18,033 bases of DNA from JBFMFE01 sp040752295. Its GTDB lineage: Bacteria; UBP15; UBA6099; JBFMBQ01. The notes below the pieces were generated by a model. That model was not told the DNA's origin, did not search any database, and was given only the letters and a program-made list of their open reading frames with translations. The stretch spans positions 1 through 18,033 of the forward strand of contig JBFMFE010000086.1 of assembly GCA_040752295.1 (NCBI GenBank), read 5' to 3'. This document shows positions 1 to 6,255 of the stretch, in pieces. Position 1 is the first letter of the stretch. Every line of letters starts with the position of its first letter. Both the position numbers and the translations under genes were made by a program.

Positions 1-5
1 GCCAT
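1..5 (-). CDS. 5' end of a leftward gene running off the window
   Basis: Only the start codon (ATG on the minus strand at 5-3) and two bases of the second codon, GC (probably Ala), are inside the window. It is called a gene because everything upstream of it is in place: an AAGGAGG ribosome-binding site at 12-18 (minus strand), six bases from the ATG, preceded by a consensus promoter and a long inverted repeat. The product cannot be identified. A promoter overlapped by a dyad often belongs to a self-regulated repressor or a repressor-controlled operon, but that is inference. Confidence 0.7.
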
Positions 6-11
6 GGTCCG

Positions 12-79
12 CCTCCTTGTTCTTGTATCTGTTAGCGTATTAACTAACAGATTATAAGTCAAAAAATATATGATGTCAA
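12..79 (-). promoter_or_regulatory. Strong sigma70-type promoter with RBS, reading left
   Basis: On the minus strand, a perfect TTGACA (79-74) is followed after 17 bases by a perfect TATAAT (56-51), and then by an AAGGAGG ribosome-binding site (18-12) in front of the ATG at 5. Both hexamers and the spacer match the sigma70 consensus exactly. It is the best promoter in the window and serves the gene leaving the left edge. Confidence 0.85.
27..52. promoter_or_regulatory. Operator-like inverted repeat at the left-edge promoter
   Basis: A perfect inverted repeat with 9-bp arms, ATCTGTTAG (27-35) and CTAACAGAT (44-52), separated by 8 bp. It overlaps the last two bases of the -10 box and covers the likely transcription start of the leftward promoter, which is the classic position for a repressor operator. 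The inner TTAG...CTAA halves recall sites of MarR or TetR-type regulators, but the family cannot be assigned from the site alone. It is not a terminator: there is no T-run and it lies upstream of the gene. Confidence 0.7.
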
Positions 80-217
80 GTAGGTCTATGCTAAAATATC
101 ATTGTGAAAAAGTGCGAAAGTTCACATTCTGTAACATTCACTAAATCAACCCCTTTTTCCACTCACGCTTAGTTACAGCCTTACAGCCTGCCACTTCGGC
201 CCCGCCGCCCGGTAATC

Positions 218-305
218 GCCTGTCTGTTGCAGGCAGGCCGCCTCCTTCCGACCAGGGTGATTTCCGTCAATCCCACCTGCCTGCCGCGTCCGCGGCGCAG
301 GCAGG
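218..305. repeat. Two GCCTGYCTG-family hairpins
   Basis: Two stem-loops share the same stem motif. The first is GCCTGTCTG (218-226), a 3-nt loop and CAGGCAGGC (230-238), with one wobble pair. The second is CCTGCCTGC (276-284), a 12-nt GC-rich loop and GCAGGCAGG (297-305). They belong to the same dispersed family as the clusters at 660-812 and 15655-15910. Confidence 0.6.
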
Positions 306-541
306 CTGATTTTAAATTCTACCCGATCAACCGGAGCCGGGCAAGAGCCGGGAAAAATCGGTAATTTCGGCGCGCTCCTGAAATTCGTCGAGAAAGTCCT
401 CCGGGAATAACGCGGACGCACCCGGCATCGTCGCCGGGTTCTGCTTTAGAGCGGCTGCCCCGTATATCTGCTCCCCTGTTGTCGTAACTATTGAGGTTTG
501 CATAAGTAATGGAAAATCTCCTCTCTCTTAAATTGCCTGTT

Positions 542-610
542 GACAGGCTGGAAGCCTGTCCCACAATTACAGGAGAATCCTTTTTAAGTGGGACAGGCAT
601 CTTGCCTGTC
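542..610. repeat. Paired inverted hairpin element
   Basis: Two perfect 7-bp hairpins with 5-nt loops stand in inverted orientation: GACAGGC (542-548), TGGAA, GCCTGTC (554-560), and GACAGGC (592-598), ATCTT, GCCTGTC (604-610). Their facing ends also form an 11-bp inverted repeat, GCCTGTCCCAC (554-564) with GTGGGACAGGC (588-598), around a 23-nt spacer. The whole can fold either as two small hairpins or as one large one. The layout resembles REP/BIME-like intergenic elements; no transposase gene is present. Confidence 0.6.
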
Positions 611-659
611 TGAAAAAGATCACCTTGTATTCTTTGATTCCGGCGCAAAAAACCCTTTT

Positions 660-812
660 CGGCGCGGTACGCCTGCCTGCCGCGCCGTTTTGTTCCGCGG
701 CCTGTCTGCCGTGCTCGGCACAGGCAGGCATCGGGGCAGGCAGGCGCGCAGGCAGGCGGGGAAGGCAGGCGGCACAGGCAGGCATCGCACAGGCAGGCGG
801 CAGACAGGCATT
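660..812. repeat. GCAGGCAGGC repeat cluster, left copy
   Basis: A GC-rich cluster of irregular CAGGCAGGC, GCACAGGCAGGC and GCAGACAGGC units. Its reverse complement lines up along most of its length with the cluster at about 15655-15820. The segment 700-729 is identical over 30 bases to the reverse complement of 15765-15794. The units vary in length and sequence, so this is neither a CRISPR array nor a simple tandem repeat. Confidence 0.65.
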
Positions 813-990
813 CCCGTATGCCGCCGCCGAATTTGATATTTTTGACTTTTTGCACCTGGGGGGCAGTCCCCGTTTCTCCATCGAAACTACTATACGTGCA
901 CCAGAATCAATCTTCACAATCGTCCTTTCCGTCCCGAAATCCTCCCCTCCATACCGCCTCAAGGCGCGAAAAACGCCGGTTCAACCGTCC

Positions 991-1021
991 TTGACACGTT
1001 CCGCCCGCCCGGTGTTATAAT
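991..1021 (+). promoter_or_regulatory. Promoter upstream of the small membrane ORF and cdsA
   Basis: TTGACA at 991-996 and TATAAT at 1016-1021, both perfect consensus hexamers, with a 19-bp spacer that is two bases longer than ideal. Transcription would start near 1028, about 60 bases before the probable start of the small ORF. It separates the repeat-rich left end from the housekeeping genes. Confidence 0.6.
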
Positions 1022-1089
1022 AGTGCCGTTAAGGGCTGAAGCACGTCCCGCGCGGCGCGTTCAAAGTGGGCGCAGGGAGGCGGCAGGCC

Positions 1090-1260
1090 TTGATAAATTT
1101 TCTCCACTCACTCATCAACACGGACGCAATTGCTTCCGACCGGAACGCGAGGTACGTCGCGTCCGCGGTCATCGGCGCCGTCTCCGGCGTGTTCGTCATC
1201 AGCATCGTTTACTTCGTCATCACGGCTGTTTCCAGCCTCATATCCCGTGTCGCTCCTTAA
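1090..1260 (+). CDS. Small single-pass membrane protein upstream of cdsA
   Basis: A 56-residue product if translation starts at the TTG at 1090, which has a GGGAGG ribosome-binding site nine bases upstream (1075-1080). An in-frame GTG at 1066 would add eight residues but lacks such a site. The protein has a polar N-terminal third followed by one long hydrophobic stretch of about 28 residues (YVASAVIGAVSGVFVIS and onward), so it is probably a single membrane span. It ends 14 bases inside the cdsA reading frame, which suggests translational coupling. I do not recognise a family. It could be a leader peptide or a chance frame, but the ribosome-binding site, hydrophobic pattern and overlap argue for a real gene. 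Confidence 0.5.
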   Translation: MINFLHSLINTDAIASDRNARYVASAVIGAVSGVFVISIVYFVITAVSSLISRVAP

Positions 1261-2092
1261 GGATTTCTTTTCACGCTTTCTTATCGCCGTTTTCTTCAGC
1301 GTAACCGGTTTGTTCCTCGCCTGGTACAGCCGCTTCACGCTGTTCGTTCTCATATCTTCGTTCGTGCTCCTCGGGCTGCGTGAATACGCGAGCCTCGTGG
1401 AACGCGGCGGCAGCCGCCCGATGCGTCTTTCAGGGTACGCGCTGGGTCTGTTTTTCATGACGACGGGGTATCTCGGTCCGTTGAGCCTTCAACACCACGC
1501 CGTCGTTATCGCCGTCGGCGCGCTCGTCGCCCTCAAAGCCGTCCATCTCAACTGGGACGCCCACCGCGACACGGTCAACGACCTGATACTCACACTTTTC
1601 GGCAGTTTATACGTCGGAGGCGCACTCAGTTTCATCATGAATCTGCGCACGATACACGAGATGAGATTCGACGTGGTGACCCACAGGGACTACCTGTTTC
1701 TCCTGCCGTTCATCGGAGCGTGGGCTGGGGACACGGGGGCATACATAGCGGGCAATCTTTTGGGGAGGGAGAAGATTGACGCCGAGTTGAGCCGCGGGAA
1801 GACGGTCGAGGGTTTCATCGGAGGGATGGCGTCCGGCTTCGCCGCCATATACATATTCGGAAGCGTACTGCGGTTTCCGGTCATTCTCAGCGTCGCGATG
1901 GGAATAATCGTTCCCCTCGTGGGGACGGCGGGCGATCTTTTTGAATCGGCGCTGAAACGAAGGTTCGCCGTCAAGGATTCGGGGACTTTCTTTCACAGCC
2001 ACGGCGGCGTGCTGGACCGGTTCGACAGCGTTTTTTTCGCCCTGCCGGTCGTGTACTTCCTCGTTTACTATTTCTACATTTATAGAACATGA
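1247..2092 (+). CDS. cdsA: Phosphatidate cytidylyltransferase
   Basis: CdsA makes CDP-diacylglycerol from phosphatidic acid and CTP in the inner membrane, the branch point to phosphatidylglycerol, cardiolipin and phosphatidylethanolamine. The 281-residue product is normal in length and is made of successive hydrophobic spans. The family signature sits at residues 234-260 (SALKRRFAVKD, then HGGVLDRFD), with its conserved Lys-Asp pair and Asp-Arg-x-Asp end. The usual Pro-Gly just before HGG is His-Ser here. The GTG at 1247 is chosen because it gives the typical short N-terminus leading into the first span. The frame stays open back to a TTG at 1130, but that extension is low-complexity Ser/Pro/Arg sequence and a shadow of the preceding small ORF. 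No good ribosome-binding site precedes 1247, consistent with coupling to that ORF. The pyr promoter begins 35 bp downstream. Confidence 0.9.
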   Translation: MSLLKDFFSRFLIAVFFSVTGLFLAWYSRFTLFVLISSFVLLGLREYASLVERGGSRPMRLSGYALGLFFMTTGYLGPLSLQHHAVVIAVGALVALKAVHLNWDAHRDTVNDLILTLFGSLYVGGALSFIMNLRTIHEMRFDVVTHRDYLFLLPFIGAWAGDTGAYIAGNLLGREKIDAELSRGKTVEGFIGGMASGFAAIYIFGSVLRFPVILSVAMGIIVPLVGTAGDLFESALKRRFAVKDSGTFFHSHGGVLDRFDSVFFALPVVYFLVYYFYIYRT

Positions 2093-2126
2093 GGGTGGTC
2101 CCGTTGCGAAAAAATTCGCTTCCTTA

Positions 2127-2155
2127 TTGACAGCGCGGGCGGCGCTGTTCATAAT
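2127..2155 (+). promoter_or_regulatory. Promoter of the pyr operon
   Basis: TTGACA at 2127-2132, a 17-bp spacer and CATAAT at 2150-2155 give a near-consensus sigma70 promoter, with a start expected near 2162. This places about 100 nt of untranslated leader, ending in a terminator, before pyrR, as expected for attenuation control. A perfect dyad lies inside the spacer. Confidence 0.75.
2130..2148. promoter_or_regulatory. Dyad inside the pyr promoter
   Basis: A perfect 7-bp inverted repeat, ACAGCGC (2130-2136) and GCGCTGT (2142-2148), with a 5-bp spacer. It overlaps the -35 box and fills the promoter spacer. It could be an operator for a DNA-binding regulator acting in addition to PyrR, or a weak hairpin ending cdsA transcripts. 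It has no T-run, so an intrinsic terminator is unlikely. Confidence 0.4.
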
Positions 2156-2199
2156 ACCCATAGTCCGAACGGCGTCTGGTTGAGTCGCCGGGCGAAAAA

Positions 2200-2265
2200 A
2201 AGAGATGGTCTTTCTTGAAAGGCTGGAAAAGGCGCCTTCTCCTTAGAGGGGAAGGCTTTTTTTTT
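2200..2265 (+). terminator. pyr leader attenuator: PyrR-box-like segment and intrinsic terminator
   Basis: A strong intrinsic terminator lies between the pyr promoter and pyrR: GCCTTCTCC (2234-2242), loop TTAGA, GGGGAAGGC (2248-2256), then nine T residues (2257-2265). Just upstream, 2210-2232 contains a purine-rich segment with GAAAGGCTGG and AAAAGG, resembling the PyrR-binding loop (consensus near AGAGGCT followed by AAGG). The stretch GGAAAAGGC (2225-2233) nearly complements the left terminator arm, but it lies directly against it, so the true antiterminator pairing needs folding. In the Bacillus scheme, UMP-bound PyrR binds the leader RNA and favours termination when pyrimidines are plentiful. 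The terminator is seen directly; the PyrR box is a resemblance. Confidence 0.7.
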
Positions 2266-2305
2266 ATGTCTCGCGGAGGGGGCACGTTGCTTCGGGAGGA
2301 AAAAA

Positions 2306-2866
2306 CTGGGGAAAGCCAGAAGGTTTGAGATCGTAAACGCGCAGGGAATAAAGCGCATACTGACGCGGATCGCCCACGAGATCATCGAAAAGAACGGCGG
2401 CGCCGGCGAGGTAGCCCTCGTGGGGCTTCAGACGAGGGGCGTCCCGATTGCGCGGCGCATAGCGGACATCATCAGGGAGATCGAGGGGGTCGAGGTGCCT
2501 GTGGGGGTGCTCGACATCACGCTCTACCGCGACGACCTCTCGCACTTCAGCCACCAGCCCGACGTTCAGAAGACCGACGTCCCTTTCTCCGTCGAGGGCA
2601 AGAAGGTCGTGATCACCGACGAAGTGATCTACACGGGACGGACAATCCGCGCCGCGATGGACGCCATCATGGACCTCGGGAGACCCAAGCTGATACAGCT
2701 CGCCGTCATCGTTGACCGCGGGCACCGCGAACTGCCGATACATCCCGACTTCGTGGGCAGGAACATCACCACCTCAAGAAAGGAATGGGTTTACGTGCGC
2801 CTGCGGGAGGTTGACCGGAAGGAAGGGGTTTTTCTGTCGAGGAGTTTAGACAGGGCGGGCGAATGA
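2306..2866 (+). CDS. pyrR: PyrR, pyr operon attenuation regulator / uracil phosphoribosyltransferase
   Basis: PyrR binds pyr leader RNA in response to UMP and often retains uracil phosphoribosyltransferase activity. The 186-residue product aligns along its whole length with Bacillus PyrR: ILTRIAHEIIE near residues 18-28, ITLYRDDLS at 71-79, the PRPP-binding motif VVITDEVIYTGRT at 101-113, and QLAVIVDRGHRELPI at 131-145. The second acidic residue of the PRPP motif is Glu rather than the usual Asp. No ATG, GTG or TTG in this frame gives the N-terminus; the first conventional codon, GTG at 2420, would remove 38 conserved residues. The CTG at 2306 has GGGAGG (2294-2299) six bases upstream and gives exactly the family's N-terminal length, so a CTG start is proposed. 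It is the first gene of the operon, one base before pyrB. Confidence 0.92.
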   Translation: MGKARRFEIVNAQGIKRILTRIAHEIIEKNGGAGEVALVGLQTRGVPIARRIADIIREIEGVEVPVGVLDITLYRDDLSHFSHQPDVQKTDVPFSVEGKKVVITDEVIYTGRTIRAAMDAIMDLGRPKLIQLAVIVDRGHRELPIHPDFVGRNITTSRKEWVYVRLREVDRKEGVFLSRSLDRAGE

Positions 2867-2867
2867 A

Positions 2868-3797
2868 ATGACCACGGTTGGGGTTTGCGGAAACCTGCTC
2901 GGGATACGTGACCTTGACGGGGCGCGGATACTGCATTTTTTGGACCAGGCGGAGGCGTTCAGGGAGATAATGGACCGCGACATCAAGAAAGTTCCCACGC
3001 TGCGGGGCAAGGTGCTTGTGAACATGTTCTTCGAACCGAGCACGCGGACGATGACCTCGTTCGAGCTTGCGGGCAAAATCCTCAGCGCGGACGTGGTCAA
3101 CTTCTCGTCATCCTTCAGCAGTCTTTCAAAAGGCGAGTCCATCAAGGACACCGCCCGGACGCTCATGTCCCTGGGCGCCGACGTCGTCGTCGTGAGACAC
3201 CCGCACACGGGGGTCCCGGAGTTCATCTCGCGGCTCATCCCGGTTCCCGTTGTAAACGCCGGTGACGGGATCGGGGAACATCCGACGCAGGCGCTGCTCG
3301 ACCTTTACACCGTCAGGCGGCGGCTGGGGGAACTGAAGGGCGTCAACGTGACCATAATGGGTGACGTGTCGCACAGCAGGGTCGCCCGGTCAAACATCTT
3401 CGCATTCACGAGGGTCGGCGCGCGTGTCAGGCTGGTCGCCCCGCCGACGATGCTCCCCGCCGGCGTCGAAGAACTCGGCGTTTCGGTCTTCCACTCGCTT
3501 GAGCCGCTCTATCACGACACGGACATACTGTACCTTCTGAGAATCCAGCGCGAGCGCCAGTCCGAGAGCCTCGTTCCGTCGCTGAGGGAATACTCGAACC
3601 TCTACGGCGTCAACGCGGGAGTGCTGTCGCGGTTCAAGAAAAATGTGCTCGTAATGCACCCCGGACCGATCAACCGGGGGGTGGAAATCAGCGCCGACGT
3701 CGCCGACGGGCTGTCGTCACTCATCGAGGAACAGGTACGGAACGGGGTCGTCGTGCGGATGGCTGCGCTTTATCTACTCACGCGCAGGGAGGGATGA
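2868..3797 (+). CDS. pyrB: Aspartate carbamoyltransferase catalytic subunit
   Basis: PyrB joins carbamoyl phosphate and aspartate to form N-carbamoyl-aspartate, the committed pyrimidine step, in the cytoplasm. At 309 residues it has normal length. The carbamoyl-phosphate loop FEPSTRTMTSFE covers residues 55-66, the active-site lysine lies in SKGES (residue 88), then HPHTG at 111-115, NAGDGIGEHPTQ at 130-141, and HPGPINRGVE near the C-terminus. The ATG at 2868 comes one base after the pyrR stop with no clear ribosome-binding site, so it is probably translated by coupling to pyrR. No pyrI regulatory subunit gene is present. In many bacteria with this arrangement PyrB associates with dihydroorotase, encoded next. 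Confidence 0.96.
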   Translation: MTTVGVCGNLLGIRDLDGARILHFLDQAEAFREIMDRDIKKVPTLRGKVLVNMFFEPSTRTMTSFELAGKILSADVVNFSSSFSSLSKGESIKDTARTLMSLGADVVVVRHPHTGVPEFISRLIPVPVVNAGDGIGEHPTQALLDLYTVRRRLGELKGVNVTIMGDVSHSRVARSNIFAFTRVGARVRLVAPPTMLPAGVEELGVSVFHSLEPLYHDTDILYLLRIQRERQSESLVPSLREYSNLYGVNAGVLSRFKKNVLVMHPGPINRGVEISADVADGLSSLIEEQVRNGVVVRMAALYLLTRREG

Positions 3798-3798
3798 G

Positions 3799-5088
3799 TT
3801 GGGGACGCTGATCACCGGGGCGAGGATAGCAGACCCGCTCGGGCGCCTGCCGGCGCAGGCGGACGTTCTCATCGAGGGCGGCAGGATAGCCGCCGTCGGA
3901 AAGAAGCTCCCGCGGGGAAAGCACAGGGTTGTGCGCAAGGACGGACTTCACATTCTGCCCGGACTCGTTGACATACACGCCCATCTGCGCGAACCGGGGT
4001 TCGAGTACAAGGAGACGCTCGAGACGGGTCTGCGCGCCGCCGCTCTCGGCGGCTTCACGTCGGTTGTGTGCATGCCGAACACCAGCCCCGCGATAGACAA
4101 CAAGTCGGTGGTCAAGTACCTGAAAGACCGCTCGCGCGCGGTGGGCGCGGCGCGGCTGTACGTCGCGGGCGCCGTCTCGAAAGGCAGGCGGGGCGAGGAA
4201 CTCGCGGACATCGGCGAGATGTTCGAGGAAGGCATCGTGGCGATTACGGACGACGGCGCGCCGGTGATGAACTCGCGGCTCATGCGCCGCGCGATGGAAT
4301 ACTCGAAGATATTCGGCATTCCCGTGATGTCGCACTGCGAGGACCTCAACCTCACCGCCGGGGGGCTTATGAACGAGGGGGTCGTCTCGACGAGGCTGGG
4401 GCTTGCCGGGATACCCGCGGCGGGCGAGGAGATCATGACCGCCAGAGACGTATCCCTCGCCGCCCTCACCGGCGCGCGGCTCCACGTCACGCACGTCAGC
4501 ACGAGAGGCGCGGCGGAGACCGTGCGGAACGCCCGCAGGAAGCGGCTCCGCGTCACCTGCGACGTCACGCCCCATCATCTGCTCCTCACCGATGAAGACG
4601 TCCGCGCCTACGACACGGCGACGAAGGTCAACCCGCCGCTGCGTACCGCCGGGGACCGCGAAGCGCTCGCGGGGCGGCTCGCCGACGGGACGATCGCCGC
4701 AATCGCGACCGACCACGCGCCGCACGCGGCGCACGAGAAGGAGACCTCGTTCGAGGAGGCGCCGTTCGGCGCGGTGGGGTTCGAGTCGGCTGTCCCGGCG
4801 CTGCTCACCGAACTCGTCCACCGCAGGAAGCTGCCGCTCGCGCTCATCGCGCGGAAGATGGCGCTCGAGCCGGCGCGCGTCATGAACCTTCCCGGGGGCA
4901 AAATCGCCCCCGGCGAACCCGCCGACCTCACCATACTCGACCTCAACGCCGGGTTCACCATACAGCCCGGAAACTTCGTCTCGCTCGGGCGCAACTGTCC
5001 CTTCGCGGGCATGAAAGTCAAAGGCAGGGTTGACACCGTAATAGTGGGAGGCGGAACCGTCGTAGAGGACGGGCGGCTCGTCCGCTGA
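3799..5088 (+). CDS. pyrC: Dihydroorotase, class I
   Basis: Cyclises N-carbamoyl-aspartate to dihydroorotate. The 429-residue product has the amidohydrolase (PyrC type I) layout: metal ligands in DIHAHLREPG (H60, H62), the TDDG segment with D151, the SHCED histidine H179, H232 in HVTHVST, and the catalytic aspartate D305 in ATDHAPH. All key residues are present, so it should be an active enzyme rather than the inactive PyrC-like scaffold found in some operons. The start is the TTG at 3799, one base after the pyrB stop, with a strong GGGAGG site ending five bases upstream. The Asp in place of a carboxylated lysine is typical of class I bacterial forms. Confidence 0.95.
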   Translation: MGTLITGARIADPLGRLPAQADVLIEGGRIAAVGKKLPRGKHRVVRKDGLHILPGLVDIHAHLREPGFEYKETLETGLRAAALGGFTSVVCMPNTSPAIDNKSVVKYLKDRSRAVGAARLYVAGAVSKGRRGEELADIGEMFEEGIVAITDDGAPVMNSRLMRRAMEYSKIFGIPVMSHCEDLNLTAGGLMNEGVVSTRLGLAGIPAAGEEIMTARDVSLAALTGARLHVTHVSTRGAAETVRNARRKRLRVTCDVTPHHLLLTDEDVRAYDTATKVNPPLRTAGDREALAGRLADGTIAAIATDHAPHAAHEKETSFEEAPFGAVGFESAVPALLTELVHRRKLPLALIARKMALEPARVMNLPGGKIAPGEPADLTILDLNAGFTIQPGNFVSLGRNCPFAGMKVKGRVDTVIVGGGTVVEDGRLVR

Positions 5089-5132
5089 GGCTCGAGACGC
5101 GGCGAAGAGCGCCCGTCCCGCGGGAGAAAAGC

Positions 5133-6254
5133 GTGAAGGCGATACTGGTCATCGAGGACGGCACGACGCACGAGGGGGCGTCCATCGGGAAACCCGGCAC
5201 GACCTTCGGGGAACTTGTGTTCAACACGAGCATGACTGGATACCAGGAAATCTTCACGGACCCCTCGTACGCGGGACAGGTGGTCATGCTCACGTACCCG
5301 CTGATAGGGAACTACGGCGCGAACGAGGTTGACCAGGAATCGTTCAAGCCGCACATAAGGGGGATCGTGGTGCGGGAGCTTTGCGCGGCGCCCAACTCAT
5401 GGCGTCAGAAGTTCTCCCTCGGCGAGTTTCTCAGCCGCCACGAGGTGATCGGCATGGCAGGGGTGGACACGCGCGCCGTCACGAGGCACATCCGGTACTT
5501 CGGGACGATGCGCTGCGGGGTCTCGACCGAGCTTTCCCGCAGGGAGCTGCGCGAAGCGGTGCTCGGGTCGCCGGACATATCGGGTCAGGACCTGGTCGGC
5601 GCGGTCACCACCTCCGCCCCGTACAGGTTCCTGTACGCCGTGGAGGACGAGGGCGCCGGTCTGGACAGGGTCGCGAAAAGATGGAAGCGCCGCGTCGTCA
5701 TCGTGGACACGGGGGTGAAGTACAACATACCGCGCTCGCTGATACGCCGCGGGTGCGCCGTGGAGGTGGTTCCCGCAAAGACGGGCGCGGAGGAAGTTCT
5801 GGCGCGCAAGCCCGACGGTGTGGTCCTCGCGAACGGACCCGGCGACCCGAAGGACGCGCCGTACGTGATCGCCGCGGCGCGCGATCTTTTAGGAAAAGTC
5901 CCCGTCATGGGCATCTGCCTCGGGCACCAGATACTGGCGCTCGCCCTCGGCGCGGACACGTACAAGATGAAATTCGGGCACCGCGGCGCCAACCAGCCCG
6001 TGAGGGACGTGGTACGCGACCGGGTGGTGGTCACTTCCCAGAACCACGGGTATGCCGTGAGGGATGAAAACCTCGCAAAGAAGGGCATCCGCGTCTCGCA
6101 CGTCAACGTCAACGACGGGACGATCGAGGGGATCGAGCACGACGGCTATCCGATTATCTCCGTTCAGTTCCACCCGGAGGCATCGCCCGGACCGGCGGAC
6201 TCGAAGTACCTCTTCGACGAATTCATGAAGCTGATAGACGAATGGAGCGGGTGA
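5133..6254 (+). CDS. carA: Carbamoyl-phosphate synthase small subunit
   Basis: Glutamine amidotransferase subunit that releases ammonia from glutamine and channels it to CarB. The 373 residues comprise an N-terminal CarA domain (TTFGELVFNTSMTGYQEI near residue 30) and a C-terminal class I amidotransferase domain. The nucleophile C262 lies in GICLGHQ, and the triad is completed by H347 and E349 in HPEAS. The GTG at 5133 is preceded by GGGAG at 5122-5126. A 44-bp gap separates it from pyrC, the widest inside this operon. The stop is followed after one base by carB, so the two subunits are made together. Confidence 0.96.
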   Translation: MKAILVIEDGTTHEGASIGKPGTTFGELVFNTSMTGYQEIFTDPSYAGQVVMLTYPLIGNYGANEVDQESFKPHIRGIVVRELCAAPNSWRQKFSLGEFLSRHEVIGMAGVDTRAVTRHIRYFGTMRCGVSTELSRRELREAVLGSPDISGQDLVGAVTTSAPYRFLYAVEDEGAGLDRVAKRWKRRVVIVDTGVKYNIPRSLIRRGCAVEVVPAKTGAEEVLARKPDGVVLANGPGDPKDAPYVIAAARDLLGKVPVMGICLGHQILALALGADTYKMKFGHRGANQPVRDVVRDRVVVTSQNHGYAVRDENLAKKGIRVSHVNVNDGTIEGIEHDGYPIISVQFHPEASPGPADSKYLFDEFMKLIDEWSG

Positions 6255-6255
6255 G

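Larger units (their letters stand above)
120..990. other. Gene-free stretch dominated by hairpin repeats
   Basis: No convincing gene lies here. The open frames crossing 560-1020 on both strands are by-products of GGCAGGC-type repeats, giving low-complexity arginine-, alanine-, glycine- and cysteine-rich translations without family resemblance or good start sites. The stretch holds several short hairpins of one family (218-238, 276-305, 542-560, 592-610, 700-729), a dense repeat cluster at about 660-812 and a GGGG/CCCC hairpin at 858-871. The part from 310 to 530 shows nothing recognisable. Confidence 0.7.

Noticed and set aside
660..812. Possible CRISPR array
   Set aside because: Units vary in length and sequence, there are no regular unique spacers of 26-40 bp, and no cas genes are present.
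560..1020. Long overlapping open frames on both strands through the left repeat cluster
   Set aside because: The translations are low-complexity runs made by GGCAGGC units, appear in several frames at once and match no family.
1130..1246. N-terminal extension of cdsA from the TTG at 1130
   Set aside because: The extension is Ser/Pro/Arg-rich, lacks a ribosome-binding site and is out of register with the more plausible small ORF; the family N-terminus fits the GTG at 1247.
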